A stretch of 39,969 nucleotides of DNA, from NCBI RefSeq assembly GCF_020179405.1, contig NZ_JAICBZ010000035.1, forward strand, positions 1 through 39,969. Direction: 5' to 3'. Position 1 is the stretch's first letter, and every line of letters begins with the position of its first letter. The position numbers and the translations under genes were made by a program. A model generated the notes under the pieces. That model did no database searches. It was not told the DNA's origin and was given only the letters and a program-made list of their open reading frames with translations. Positions 16,275 to 24,002 of this stretch are shown one piece after another. This DNA comes from Xinfangfangia pollutisoli. Its GTDB lineage: Bacteria; Pseudomonadota; Alphaproteobacteria; Rhodobacterales; Rhodobacteraceae.

Positions 16275-16960
16275 TCGAAAGCCAGCATCAGCCGATCGCG
16301 CGAGCGCGAGATATGTTCGCGCATCGCCGTCTCGGCGGCGGCGGCATCGCCGGCGCGGAAGGCGGCCAGCAGGTTTTCGTGTTCTTCCAGCGCCTCTTGC
16401 GTGACGCGGGTGTGGAACATCAGCCGGAACAGATGCAGATGCACATGCTGGTCGGCCAGCGCATGGCGCACCACCGCATTGCCGGCGATCTTCAGGATCG
16501 CATCATGGAAATGCGCATCCGCCCGGGCAAAGCGCGAATAGCGGCTGGTGCGGTCGACCGGCGCCTCGCCATGGCCCATGTCGGCCGCCGCCTCTTCCAG
16601 CTGGCGCAGGCTGTCCGGCGTCAGGTTCAGCGTGGCCAGACGGGCGCATTCCGGCTCTAGCAGCAGGCGGAAGGCGAACAGGTCTTCGAATTCCTTGCGC
16701 GACAGCTGGGGCGAGGCGCTGTAGCCGATCAGATGCGCCTTGCGCACCAGCCCTTCGCGCTCCAGCCGCGACAGCGCCTCGCGCACCGGGGTTTGCGAGA
16801 CGTTCAGGTCGCGGGCGATCACGTCGATCGGGATCCGCGCGCCGGGGGCGATTTCCAGCGACATGATGCGTTCGTAGATGCTGTCATAGACGCCATCCAC
16901 CACGCTGGCCGGCCGCAGCGATGCTGCCCCACCTGCGCCCGTTTCGGCAACGATTCCCAT
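16271..16960 (-). CDS. GntR-family transcriptional regulator, FadR/FCD type (GntR2)
   Basis: A 229-residue regulator. The winged helix (about 20-85) reads VDGVYDSIYERIMSLEIAPGARIPIDVIARDLNVSQTPVREALSRLEREGLV, a textbook GntR recognition helix. The FCD domain (about 92-220) has FEDLFAFRLLLEPECA, ADAHFHDAIL, EEHENLLAAFRAGD and MREHISRSRDRLM, the Asp/His set that binds metal and an acidic effector. I start at ATG 16960; a TTG 15 codons upstream opens the frame but is a poor start. It lies at the head of the sugar-importer operon, divergent from the dehydrogenase genes, and is the natural candidate to control both from the AT-rich gap. Confidence 0.92.
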   Translation of the reverse strand: MGIVAETGAGGAASLRPASVVDGVYDSIYERIMSLEIAPGARIPIDVIARDLNVSQTPVREALSRLEREGLVRKAHLIGYSASPQLSRKEFEDLFAFRLLLEPECARLATLNLTPDSLRQLEEAAADMGHGEAPVDRTSRYSRFARADAHFHDAILKIAGNAVVRHALADQHVHLHLFRLMFHTRVTQEALEEHENLLAAFRAGDAAAAETAMREHISRSRDRLMLAFE

Positions 16961-17075
16961 TCTCACGCCCCGCCCTGACTGTGTGCAGCAGCCGTCTTGC
17001 TGCAAGCGGATGGTTTACAAACGTCCTATCAAATGTCAAATACAATATCGTATATGATCGCATATAGGATTTTGG
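16961..17075. promoter_or_regulatory. Divergent AT-rich promoter/operator region between GntR2 and the dehydrogenase operon
   Basis: Bases about 17010-17075 are strikingly AT-rich against the GC-rich surroundings. They contain GTTTACAAAC (17013-17022), a minus-strand TTGACA (17039-17034) and TATATG-atcg-CATATA (17051-17066). The last lies against the AGGA ribosome-binding site of the dehydrogenase gene. FCD-type GntR proteins bind short AT-rich dyads, so 17013-17022 and 17051-17066 are the candidate GntR2 operators. Confidence 0.55.
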
Positions 17076-18164
17076 ATGCGAGTCCCGGAACACCGTCTGC
17101 GACGGCTGGCGACAGCCCTTCTCGACCAGCGCGGCGCCCCGGCGGCCGCGGCCTGGCTGCAGGCCGATCTGCTGATCGAAGCGGAATTGCGCGGCCTGCC
17201 CTCGCATGGGCTGATGCGCCTGCCGCGGCTTTTGGCGCGGATCGACGCGGGCCTGGCCGATCCGGCGGCCAAGGGGCGGCACCGCTGGCGCTCGGCCGGG
17301 GTTCTGCAGGTTGACGGGCAGCGGGCGCTGGGCCCCGTGGCGCTGATGGCGGCGCTTGAGGCGCTGACGACGCGACTGGGCACCACCGGCATCGCCATGG
17401 CGGCGCTGCGCGACACCAATCATCTGGGCATGCTGGCCTATTACGTCGAAGAGGCCGCGGCGCGCGGGATGATCGGGATCGTCCTGTCCACCAGCGAGGC
17501 CCTGGTCCATCCGCAGGGCGGCACCCAGGCGCTTCTGGGCACCAATCCCGTTGCCATCGGCATTCCGACCGGGGCGGCGCCCTTCGTGCTGGATCTGGCG
17601 ACCAGCCAGGTGCCGATGGGCCGCATCCATGCCCATGCGCTGCGCGGCGAACCGATCCCGGAAGGCTGGGCGGTCGATGCCGCGGGCCAGCCGACGCAGG
17701 ATGCCGAAGCGGCGAAATCCGGGGCGCTGGCGCCCTTTGGTGGGGCCAAGGGCTATGGGCTGGGCCTGGCGTTCGAATTGATCGTGGCGCTTCTGGCCGG
17801 GTCCGAGCTGGCGCCGCAGGTCCGCGGCACGCTGGATGCCAGCCATCCCGCCACCAAGGGCGACCTGCTGATCCTGATCGACCCCGGCGCGGTTTCGGGC
17901 GTGATCGGCGGTGCGGCCCGGCTGACCGCCTATCTCGACCTGCTGCGCGCCTCGCGCCCCGCCTGCCCCGACACGCCGGTTGCCATTCCGGGCGATGGCG
18001 CGCGGCGGCGCAAGGCGGCGGCGCAGCGCGACGGCATCGATATCCCCGAGCCCCTGCTCGACGAATTGCGCGGGCTGTGCAGCCGCGGACTCAGCCCCAG
18101 AAAGACCAACGGAGGAGAAGAAGAATGGAGCATTTCGGCACGATCAGGCCGCCGCGAGAGGTGA
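17076..18164 (+). CDS. Malate/L-lactate dehydrogenase family (type-2) oxidoreductase
   Basis: A 362-residue NAD(P)-dependent oxidoreductase of the Ldh2/MDH2 family. The family also includes malate, sulfolactate, ureidoglycolate and 2,3-diketo-gulonate enzymes, all interconverting 2-hydroxy and 2-oxo acids. Hallmarks are AELRGLPSHGLMRLPRL, LRDTNHLGMLAYYVEEAA, GTNPVAIGIP, LDLATSQVPMGRI and FGGAKGYGLGLAFELI. The ATG has AGGA at good spacing. The family core ends near IDIPEPLLDELRGL. The last 25 or so residues (Ser/Arg/Glu-rich) are extra, and their codons run 40 nt into the next gene. First gene of a four-gene operon opposite GntR2; the exact 2-hydroxy acid is unknown. Confidence 0.9.
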   Translation: MRVPEHRLRRLATALLDQRGAPAAAAWLQADLLIEAELRGLPSHGLMRLPRLLARIDAGLADPAAKGRHRWRSAGVLQVDGQRALGPVALMAALEALTTRLGTTGIAMAALRDTNHLGMLAYYVEEAAARGMIGIVLSTSEALVHPQGGTQALLGTNPVAIGIPTGAAPFVLDLATSQVPMGRIHAHALRGEPIPEGWAVDAAGQPTQDAEAAKSGALAPFGGAKGYGLGLAFELIVALLAGSELAPQVRGTLDASHPATKGDLLILIDPGAVSGVIGGAARLTAYLDLLRASRPACPDTPVAIPGDGARRRKAAAQRDGIDIPEPLLDELRGLCSRGLSPRKTNGGEEEWSISARSGRRER

Positions 18165-19324
18165 TCTACGGGCCCGGCCAGCGCCGGGCGCTGGGGCGGA
18201 TCGCCCGGGGCCTGGGGCGGCGGGCGCTGGTCGTCACCGATGCCCGGCTGGCGGCCGAGGCCGATTTTCAGGCCATGGTGCAGGATCTGGCCGATCACGG
18301 GCTGGTGGTGCGGGTCGAAAGCGGCACGCTGCCCGATGTGCCCGTCGACAGCTCGCTTGCCGCGACCAAGGCCGCCCGCGACTTTGCCGCCGATCTGGTG
18401 ATCGGCATCGGCGGCGGCTCGGCGCTGGATATGGCGAAATGCATCGCCCTTCTGCTCAGCCATGGCGGGCGCCCGCAGGATTATTACGGCGAGTTGAAGG
18501 TGCCCGGGCCCATTCTGCCGCTGATCGCCCTGCCGACCACCGCCGGCACCGGGTCGGAAGTCACCCCGGTCGCCGTTCTGTCGGATGCCGAACGCAGCCT
18601 GAAGGTCGGGATCTCCAGCCCGCATCTGATTCCCACCGCCGCGATCTGCGACCCGGAACTGACGCTCAGCTGTCCGCCCGGCCTGACCGCCATTGCCGGC
18701 GCCGATGCGCTGACCCATGCGATCGAGGCCTTCACCGCCACCCGCCGCCCGGTCACGCCACATCTGACGCAAGAGCGGGTGTTCATCGGCAAGAACGCCA
18801 TCTCCGACACATTCGCGCTTGAGGCGATCCGGCTGTTGTGGCGCGGGCTGGAACAGGCCTGCAGCGATGGCGCCGACATCGGCGCCCGCGCGCAGGTGAT
18901 GCAGGGCGCCAGCCTGGCGGGTCTGGCCTTCGGCGTGGCGGGCACGGCGGCAGCGCATGCGATCCAGTATCCGGTCGGCGCGCTGACCCATACCGCGCAT
19001 GGCCAGGGCGTCGCCTGCCTGATGCCCTGGGTCATGGAATGGAACCGCCCGGCCATCGGGCCCGAACTGGCGCAGATGGCCGAAGCCATGGGGCTGGACG
19101 GCCCGGATGCGGTGATCCCCGCCATCGCGGCCCTGTTTGCCCGCATCGGCATTCCGCCCACGCTGGCGGCCCTGGGCCTGGCCGAAGACCGGATCGACTG
19201 GGTGGCCGAGCAATCCTGCGGCATCGAGCGGCTGATCCAGAACAACCCCCGCCCGCTGGACCGGGCAGACATGACCCGGCTTCTGCGCGCGGCCTTCTTC
19301 GGCGATGCGCGGCTGATCCAATGA
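18125..19324 (+). CDS. Iron-containing alcohol dehydrogenase
   Basis: A 399-residue group III (iron-dependent) alcohol dehydrogenase that interconverts an alcohol and an aldehyde or ketone with NAD(P). The nucleotide loop is GIGGGSALDMAK (94-105), followed by PTTAGTGSEVTPVAVLSD. Metal ligands by comparison with FucO are Asp194, His198 (GADALTHAIEAF), His278 (AAHAIQYP) and His292 (TAHGQG). ATG 18125 follows a strong GGAGGAGAAGAAG purine tract; an earlier in-frame start lacks this and sits in the upstream gene. The neighbouring aldehyde dehydrogenase could take the product to an acid. Confidence 0.94.
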   Translation: MEHFGTIRPPREVIYGPGQRRALGRIARGLGRRALVVTDARLAAEADFQAMVQDLADHGLVVRVESGTLPDVPVDSSLAATKAARDFAADLVIGIGGGSALDMAKCIALLLSHGGRPQDYYGELKVPGPILPLIALPTTAGTGSEVTPVAVLSDAERSLKVGISSPHLIPTAAICDPELTLSCPPGLTAIAGADALTHAIEAFTATRRPVTPHLTQERVFIGKNAISDTFALEAIRLLWRGLEQACSDGADIGARAQVMQGASLAGLAFGVAGTAAAHAIQYPVGALTHTAHGQGVACLMPWVMEWNRPAIGPELAQMAEAMGLDGPDAVIPAIAALFARIGIPPTLAALGLAEDRIDWVAEQSCGIERLIQNNPRPLDRADMTRLLRAAFFGDARLIQ

Positions 19325-19341
19325 CCCCGAAAGGACCCGAC

Positions 19342-20808
19342 ATGACCCTTGATGCCGCCCCCCTTGCCGATTTCGCCGATCCCGCCCTGCATGCGGCCGG
19401 GCTTTACATCGGCGGCGACTGGCTGCCCGGTTCGGGCATTCCGGTGCTGAACCCCTCGACCGGCGGGGTGCTGGCCGAGGTGGCCGATGCCAGCCCCACC
19501 GATGCGCTGCGCGCGGTCGATGCGGCCCATTCCGCCGCCGCCGGCTGGCGCGCGACCCCGCCCCGGCAGCGGGCCGAGATCCTGCGGCGCTGGTTCCAGA
19601 TGATGACCGAGCATGCCGAGGATCTGGCCCGGCTGATCGCGATGGAAAACGGCAAGGCGCTGGCCGATGCCCGCGGCGAAGTGGCCTATGCGGCGGAATT
19701 CTTCCGCTGGTATGCCGAGGAAGCCGTGCGCATTCCCGGCGAATTCCGCCATGCGCCCTCGGGCGCCAACCATATTCTGGTCGACCATGACCCGATCGGC
19801 ATTGCCGTTCTGATCACGCCCTGGAACTTCCCCGCCGCCATGGCCACGCGCAAGATCGGCCCCGCTTTGGCGGCCGGCTGCACGGTGATCCTGAAACCCG
19901 CCTCGGAAACCCCGCTGACCGCCTATGCCATGGCGCGACTGGGGGCCCAGGCGGGCGTGCCGCCCGGGGTGGTCAATGTGCTGACCACCGCGCAGCCGGG
20001 CCCGGTGACCAACGCGATGCTGGCCGATCCGCGGGTGCGGAAACTGTCTTTCACCGGATCGACCGGCGTGGGCCGGGTGCTGCTGGCCGAGGCGGCCAAG
20101 AGCGTGGTCTCCTGCTCGATGGAGCTGGGCGGCAACGCGCCCTTCCTGGTCTTCGACGATGCCGATCTGGACGCCGCGCTGGATGGCGCGATGATCGCCA
20201 AGATGCGCAACGCGGGCGAGGCTTGCACCGCGGCCAACCGCTTTTACGTGCAATCCGGCATTCATGATGCCTTCGTCGCCGGTCTGGCGGCGCGGATGGC
20301 GGCGCTGAAGGTTGGCCCCGGCACCGATCCTGCAAGCCAGGTCGGCCCGATGATCACCCCGCGCGCGGTGCAGAAGATCGACCGGCTGGTCACCCAGGCC
20401 GTTAATCTCGGCGCCAGGCTGGTGACGGGGGGCACGCCTTTGCCCGGCTCGGGCTATTACTATCCGCCCACCGTGCTGGCCGATGTCTCGCCCCAGGCCG
20501 AGATCGCGCATGAGGAAATCTTCGGCCCCGTCGCGCCCGTCTATCGTTTCGACACCGAAGACCAGGCGATTGCGCTGGCCAATGAGACCGAATACGGGCT
20601 TGCCGCCTATGTCTATTCGCGCGACCTTTCCCGCGCGCTGCGGGTGGGCAAGGGGATCGAGACCGGCATGGTCGCGATCAACCGCGGGCTGATGTCCGAT
20701 CCGGCGGCGCCCTTCGGCGGGGCCAAGCAAAGCGGGCTGGGGCGCGAAGGCGGGGTGACCGGGATCCTGGAATTCATGGAGCCCAAGTATTTCGCGGTGA
20801 ACTTCTGA
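19342..20808 (+). CDS. Aldehyde dehydrogenase, succinate-semialdehyde-dehydrogenase-like
   Basis: A 488-residue NAD(P)-dependent aldehyde dehydrogenase. The active site is complete: Asn162 in TPWNFPAAM, Lys185 in VILKPASETPL, the coenzyme loop FTGSTGVGR (238-246), Glu261 in MELGGNAPF and catalytic Cys295 in NAGEACTAANRFYV. MENGKAL and the FGGAKQSGLGREGG ending resemble the GabD/succinate-semialdehyde group, although other short semialdehydes are possible. The start at 19342 has GAAAGGA upstream; an ATG seven codons earlier overlaps the alcohol dehydrogenase stop. It converts an aldehyde from the preceding steps to a carboxylate (pathway inferred from order). Confidence 0.94.
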   Translation: MTLDAAPLADFADPALHAAGLYIGGDWLPGSGIPVLNPSTGGVLAEVADASPTDALRAVDAAHSAAAGWRATPPRQRAEILRRWFQMMTEHAEDLARLIAMENGKALADARGEVAYAAEFFRWYAEEAVRIPGEFRHAPSGANHILVDHDPIGIAVLITPWNFPAAMATRKIGPALAAGCTVILKPASETPLTAYAMARLGAQAGVPPGVVNVLTTAQPGPVTNAMLADPRVRKLSFTGSTGVGRVLLAEAAKSVVSCSMELGGNAPFLVFDDADLDAALDGAMIAKMRNAGEACTAANRFYVQSGIHDAFVAGLAARMAALKVGPGTDPASQVGPMITPRAVQKIDRLVTQAVNLGARLVTGGTPLPGSGYYYPPTVLADVSPQAEIAHEEIFGPVAPVYRFDTEDQAIALANETEYGLAAYVYSRDLSRALRVGKGIETGMVAINRGLMSDPAAPFGGAKQSGLGREGGVTGILEFMEPKYFAVNF

Positions 20809-20826
20809 CGGCGCCAGGGGGGGCGG

Positions 20827-21672
20827 ATGGCACAGGATCTGTATCGCAACCGGGATTTCATTCCCGATTTCGACGCGCTGATGGCCGAGACGGCGGCGCG
20901 GTCGCGCGACCTGGCGGCGCGGGCCGATCTGCGCGCCGATCTGGCCTATGGGCCGGGCCCGCGCGAGAGGATGGATCTCCTTCTGCCCCCCTCGCCCCGC
21001 AAGGGCGCGCCGCTGCATCTGTTCCTGCATGGCGGCTATTGGCGCTCGGGCCGGAAAGAGGATCACTGGCTGGTCGCGGCGCCGGCTCTGGCGGCGGGCG
21101 GCATCGCGGCCGTGGCCACCTATGATCTGATGCCGGGCACCCGCCTGCCCCGCATCGTCGCCCAGATCCGCGCCGCGGCGCGCCACGTTCTGGCAGTTGC
21201 GCCAGAATTCGGCGCCGATCCGGCGCGTTTCACCGCCAGCGGCCATTCCGCCGGCGCGCATCTGGCCAGCTACCTGGCCGCCCATGGCCCGGACGAGACG
21301 CCTGGCGCGGCGTCTGGCCCCCTGCCCGCCCCCCGCGCCCTGCTGCTGGTCAGCGGCATTTACGACCTGTCGGGCATTCCGGGCAGTTTCCTGAAGGATG
21401 AAGCCAAGATGACGCCCGAAGAGGCCGCGGCCTGGTCGCCGCTGACCTCGGATCAGCTGCCGGGCCCGCGCCGCATCCTGACCTGTGGTGCCGCCGAAAC
21501 CGCGCCATTCCATGATCAATCGGCCGCGCTGGCGGCCCGGCTGCAGGGCCAGGGCGCCGCGGTGGAATTGCGCCGCGAGCCGGGGCTGAATCATCTCAGC
21601 GTGGTTCTGGCCCTGGCCGATCCCCAGGCGCCGCTGGGCCAGCGTCTGGCCGACATGGTGGCCGAGGCCTGA
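20827..21672 (+). CDS. Alpha/beta hydrolase, arylformamidase/esterase-like
   Basis: A 281-residue alpha/beta hydrolase. The HGGYWRSGRKEDH oxyanion motif and nucleophile Ser in ASGHSAGAHLASYLA are characteristic of the kynurenine-formamidase-like branch. His near LNHLSVVLAL completes the triad. No signal peptide is present. Family members cleave N-formyl groups or small esters and lactones. The gene lies 18 nt after the aldehyde dehydrogenase and before the thiamin operon's promoter, so it belongs to the oxidation operon. No other kynurenine-pathway gene is nearby, which argues against assuming a tryptophan role. Confidence 0.87.
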   Translation: MAQDLYRNRDFIPDFDALMAETAARSRDLAARADLRADLAYGPGPRERMDLLLPPSPRKGAPLHLFLHGGYWRSGRKEDHWLVAAPALAAGGIAAVATYDLMPGTRLPRIVAQIRAAARHVLAVAPEFGADPARFTASGHSAGAHLASYLAAHGPDETPGAASGPLPAPRALLLVSGIYDLSGIPGSFLKDEAKMTPEEAAAWSPLTSDQLPGPRRILTCGAAETAPFHDQSAALAARLQGQGAAVELRREPGLNHLSVVLALADPQAPLGQRLADMVAEA

Positions 21673-21706
21673 GCCGGGAGCCTGAGACGGGGCCCTGAGA
21701 CGGGGC
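21668..21706 (+). repeat. Tandem 13-bp repeat, about three copies
   Basis: CCTGAGACGGGGC occurs twice exactly in tandem (21681-21693 and 21694-21706). A 10-of-13 copy stands just before (21668-21680) and covers the stop codon of the hydrolase gene. It may be replication-slippage sequence at a gene end; no function is evident. Confidence 0.7.
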
Positions 21707-21729
21707 CTTCCCGCAACCGCAACGCTGCC

Positions 21730-21758
21730 TTGACACGGCCCCGCCCAGATCGCATGGT
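21730..21758 (+). promoter_or_regulatory. Candidate sigma-70 promoter of the thiamin operon
   Basis: TTGACA at 21730-21735, a 17-nt spacer and CATGGT at 21753-21758 (3 of 6 matches to TATAAT). Transcription would start near 21765, just at the front of the TPP riboswitch. Confidence 0.55.
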
Positions 21759-21767
21759 CGGCCCGTA

Positions 21768-21853
21768 ACCAGGGGTGCTCCGACCGGGGCTGAGATGCGC
21801 GATGACGCGTGAACCCTTCACAGCTGATCCGGGTAATACCGGCGGAGCGAGGA
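21768..21853 (+). ncRNA. TPP riboswitch (thi box)
   Basis: The leader has the thi-box core: GGGGTGC, then GGGGCTGAGATG, then GAACCCTTCACAGCTGATCCGGGTAATACCGGCG and a closing GCGAGG. CTGAGA and the CTGATC..GGTAATACC.GCG motif are the universally conserved thiamin pyrophosphate contacts. The 3' closing strand includes the GAGG (21849-21852) that serves as ribosome-binding site for the ATG at 21858. TPP binding should therefore hide that site and shut off translation. It controls the five-gene operon that follows. Confidence 0.95.
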
Positions 21854-21857
21854 AACC

Positions 21858-22481
21858 ATGTTCATCGGCGCGCAGGTGTCGCTTTATCCCATGACGTCCG
21901 ATTTCGTCGGCGTCATCCTGTCGGGGCTGGAAGCCCTTGCCCCCTATCGCGACCAGCTGCGGATCGAGACCGACGATATCTCGACCCTGATGGTCGGCGC
22001 GCCAGGCCCGCTGTTCGATGCGATCCGCGATCTTTTCGCCCGCGCGGCCCAGCAGCCCCCCCAGCAACCCGCCCATGTGACGCTGCACGCCACCCTGTCG
22101 CGCGGCTGCCCCGGAGAGCCCGACGATCCGTCCTGCCGCTGCGAGATCCTGGCCGTGGCGCAGGATCAGCCACTGGCCGAACGCCAGGCCCAGGCCCAGG
22201 CCGCCGTGGCCGCGGCCCCGGTGCTGGGCGTGGCGATCGACGTGCAATTCTCGCTCTATGTGCTGGGCGCTGGCGGCCATATGGACGAGATCTATGGCTG
22301 CATCGACTTTCTGAAAACCTCGGGCACATTCCTGAAATCCAAGAATTTCTGCACCCGGCTGCGCGGCGATGCCGGCGCGGTGTTCGAAACGCTGCGCCAG
22401 GCCTTCCTGCGCTTCGGCCCGGCGCAGGGCCATGTGACGATCGACCTGACCTGCTCCGCCAACAGCCCCTCGGCGCGCTAA
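21858..22481 (+). CDS. YkoF-like thiamin/HMP-binding protein
   Basis: A 207-residue protein with two copies of the YkoF ligand-binding ferredoxin-like domain. Copy one is MFIGAQVSLYPMTSDFVGVI..LRIETDDISTLMVGAPGPLFDAIRDLF..HVTLHATLSRGC (1-90); copy two is GVAIDVQFSLYVLGAGGHMDEIYGCIDFL..NFCTRLRGDAGAVFETLRQAF..HVTIDLTCSANSP (125-207). B. subtilis YkoF binds thiamin and hydroxymethylpyrimidine and is linked to the YkoEDC transporter. Here it is the first gene after the TPP riboswitch and precedes thiX. No signal peptide is visible, so a cytoplasmic capture or hand-over role is likely. The reaction, if any, is unknown. Confidence 0.9.
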   Translation: MFIGAQVSLYPMTSDFVGVILSGLEALAPYRDQLRIETDDISTLMVGAPGPLFDAIRDLFARAAQQPPQQPAHVTLHATLSRGCPGEPDDPSCRCEILAVAQDQPLAERQAQAQAAVAAAPVLGVAIDVQFSLYVLGAGGHMDEIYGCIDFLKTSGTFLKSKNFCTRLRGDAGAVFETLRQAFLRFGPAQGHVTIDLTCSANSPSAR

Positions 22482-22507
22482 GCGCCGCCGGAGAAGGGGC
22501 TTTGCCG

Positions 22508-23266
22508 ATGCTGATGCGTGTCCTGACGCCGCTTGCGGTCTTTGCCGCCCTTCTGGCCGGATGGGAGGCCTATTGTCGCCTCGCCGGCGTGTCGCCGCTG
22601 GTGCTGCCGCCGCCGTCGGGCGTGCTGCGCGCGCTGGTGCAGAACCGGGCCGAGATCGCGCCGCATGCGCAGGCCACGCTGAGCGTCGCGGCGCTGGGCT
22701 TTTCGCTGTCGGTGGCCTTTGCCTTCCTGACCTCGGTCGTGCTGCAGGCGCTGCCCCGCGCCGAGCGGGCGCTGATGCCGCTGTTCGTGGCCAGCCAGAC
22801 CGTGCCGCTGGTGGCGCTGGCGCCGCTGATGATCCTGTGGTTCGGCTTCGGGCTTCTGCCCAAGGTGCTTCTGGTGGTGCTGGTCACCTTCCTGCCGATG
22901 CTGATCAGCCTGCTGTCGGGCTATCGCCAGGTGCCGCAGGCCTTTGTCGACCTGCTGCAGGCGATGGGCGCGGGGCGCTGGACGGTGTTTCGCCGCGCCC
23001 GCCTGCCCTCGGCCCGGCCGGCCTTTCTGGCCGGGCTGCGCATCTCGGCCACCTATGCGATCGTCGCCACGATCTTTGCCGAATATGCCGGCGCCCGGCG
23101 CGGGCTGGGGATCTATATCCTGGCGGCGAAGAACAATTTCCGCGCCGATCTGGTGCTGGCGGCGGTCGTCGTCTCGGCCGGGCTGACGCTGGCCCTGCTG
23201 GCGCTGCTGCATCTGGCCGCACGGCTGACCGCCCGCGGCCCCGAAGGGCAGGCCCCCGATGCTTGA
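22508..23266 (+). CDS. thiX: ThiX, thiamin-precursor ABC importer permease
   Basis: A 252-residue inner-membrane permease (BPD_transp_1 fold) with about six hydrophobic helices. A coupling loop GYRQVPQAFVDLLQAMGAGRWTVFRRARLPSARPAF is typical of the SsuC/ThiX group, and the ATYAIVATIFAEYAGARRGLGIYI motif is a hallmark. ATG 22508 has GGAGAAGGGG upstream; ATG 22514 is a poorer choice. It lies between the YkoF-like gene (26 nt) and thiZ (8-nt overlap). ThiXYZ imports formylaminopyrimidine and related pyrimidines for thiamin salvage. Here the substrate is inferred from the riboswitch and ThiY. Confidence 0.87.
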   Translation: MLMRVLTPLAVFAALLAGWEAYCRLAGVSPLVLPPPSGVLRALVQNRAEIAPHAQATLSVAALGFSLSVAFAFLTSVVLQALPRAERALMPLFVASQTVPLVALAPLMILWFGFGLLPKVLLVVLVTFLPMLISLLSGYRQVPQAFVDLLQAMGAGRWTVFRRARLPSARPAFLAGLRISATYAIVATIFAEYAGARRGLGIYILAAKNNFRADLVLAAVVVSAGLTLALLALLHLAARLTARGPEGQAPDA

Positions 23267-24002
23267 GGTTCAGGGCCTGACCATCCGCGCGGATGGGCGC
23301 GATCTGGTGCGCGATCTGGCGCTGCGCCTGCCCGCACAGGGCATCACCGCGCTGATCGGCCCCTCGGGCTGCGGCAAGACCTCGGTGCTGAAATGGCTGG
23401 CGGGCATCCTGCCCCAGGGGCTGGGCGCGACAGGCACGCTGCGGCTTGACGGCGCGCCCATCGCGCCGCCGCACCGGGCGCTTTCGTATCAGCCGCAGGG
23501 CGATGCGCTGTTTCCCTGGCTGACCATCGCCCAGAATGCCGCCCTTGGCCTGACCGTCGCAGGCCTGCCCCGCCGCGCCGCGCACGCCCGGGTCGCCCCG
23601 CTGTTTGCCGCCTTCGGCCTTGCCGGCTGCGAGGCGCTGTATCCGGCCCAGCTGTCGGGCGGCATGCGCCAGCGCGCGGCCTTCCTGCGCACCATGGTGC
23701 AGGACAGCCGGCTTGTGCTGTTGGACGAACCCTTCTCGGCACTGGATGCGGTCACCCGGCTGAGGATGCAGGACTGGCTGCGGAGCCGGCTGCAGGCCGC
23801 CCCGCGCGCGGTCCTGCTGGTGACGCATGACCTGCACGAGGCCACGGGCCTGGCCGACCGCATCCTGGTCATGGCCGCGGGTCCGGGCCGCATCCGCGCC
23901 GAAATTCCGGTTCCGATCCCGCAAGACCAGCGCAGCGAGGCCGCCCTGGCGCCGCTGCGCGAGACCCTGAAAACCCTGCTTCTAGAGGACCCGCCCCGAT
24001 GA
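23259..24002 (+). CDS. thiZ: ThiZ, thiamin-precursor ABC importer ATPase
   Basis: A 247-residue ATPase with Walker A GPSGCGKTS, a Q-loop in YQPQGDALFPWLTI, signature LSGGMRQRAAFLR, Walker B LVLLDEPFSALDA and the H-loop VTHDLHEA. It resembles the SsuB/TauB/ThiZ group. It overlaps thiX by 8 nt and thiY by the ATGA junction, so the three subunits are translated together. It powers ThiX. Confidence 0.88.
   Translation: MLEVQGLTIRADGRDLVRDLALRLPAQGITALIGPSGCGKTSVLKWLAGILPQGLGATGTLRLDGAPIAPPHRALSYQPQGDALFPWLTIAQNAALGLTVAGLPRRAAHARVAPLFAAFGLAGCEALYPAQLSGGMRQRAAFLRTMVQDSRLVLLDEPFSALDAVTRLRMQDWLRSRLQAAPRAVLLVTHDLHEATGLADRILVMAAGPGRIRAEIPVPIPQDQRSEAALAPLRETLKTLLLEDPPR

Noticed and set aside
18484-21594. 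A 1036-codon open frame on the minus strand
   Set aside because: It is antisense to four well-supported genes, is rich in Arg, Gly, Ala, Gln and His with no domain, and is the expected shadow of GC-rich coding DNA.
20827-21672. Kynurenine formamidase (kynB) assignment
   Set aside because: HGGYW and GHSAGAH fit the family, but no kynurenine-pathway gene is nearby and esterases share these motifs.
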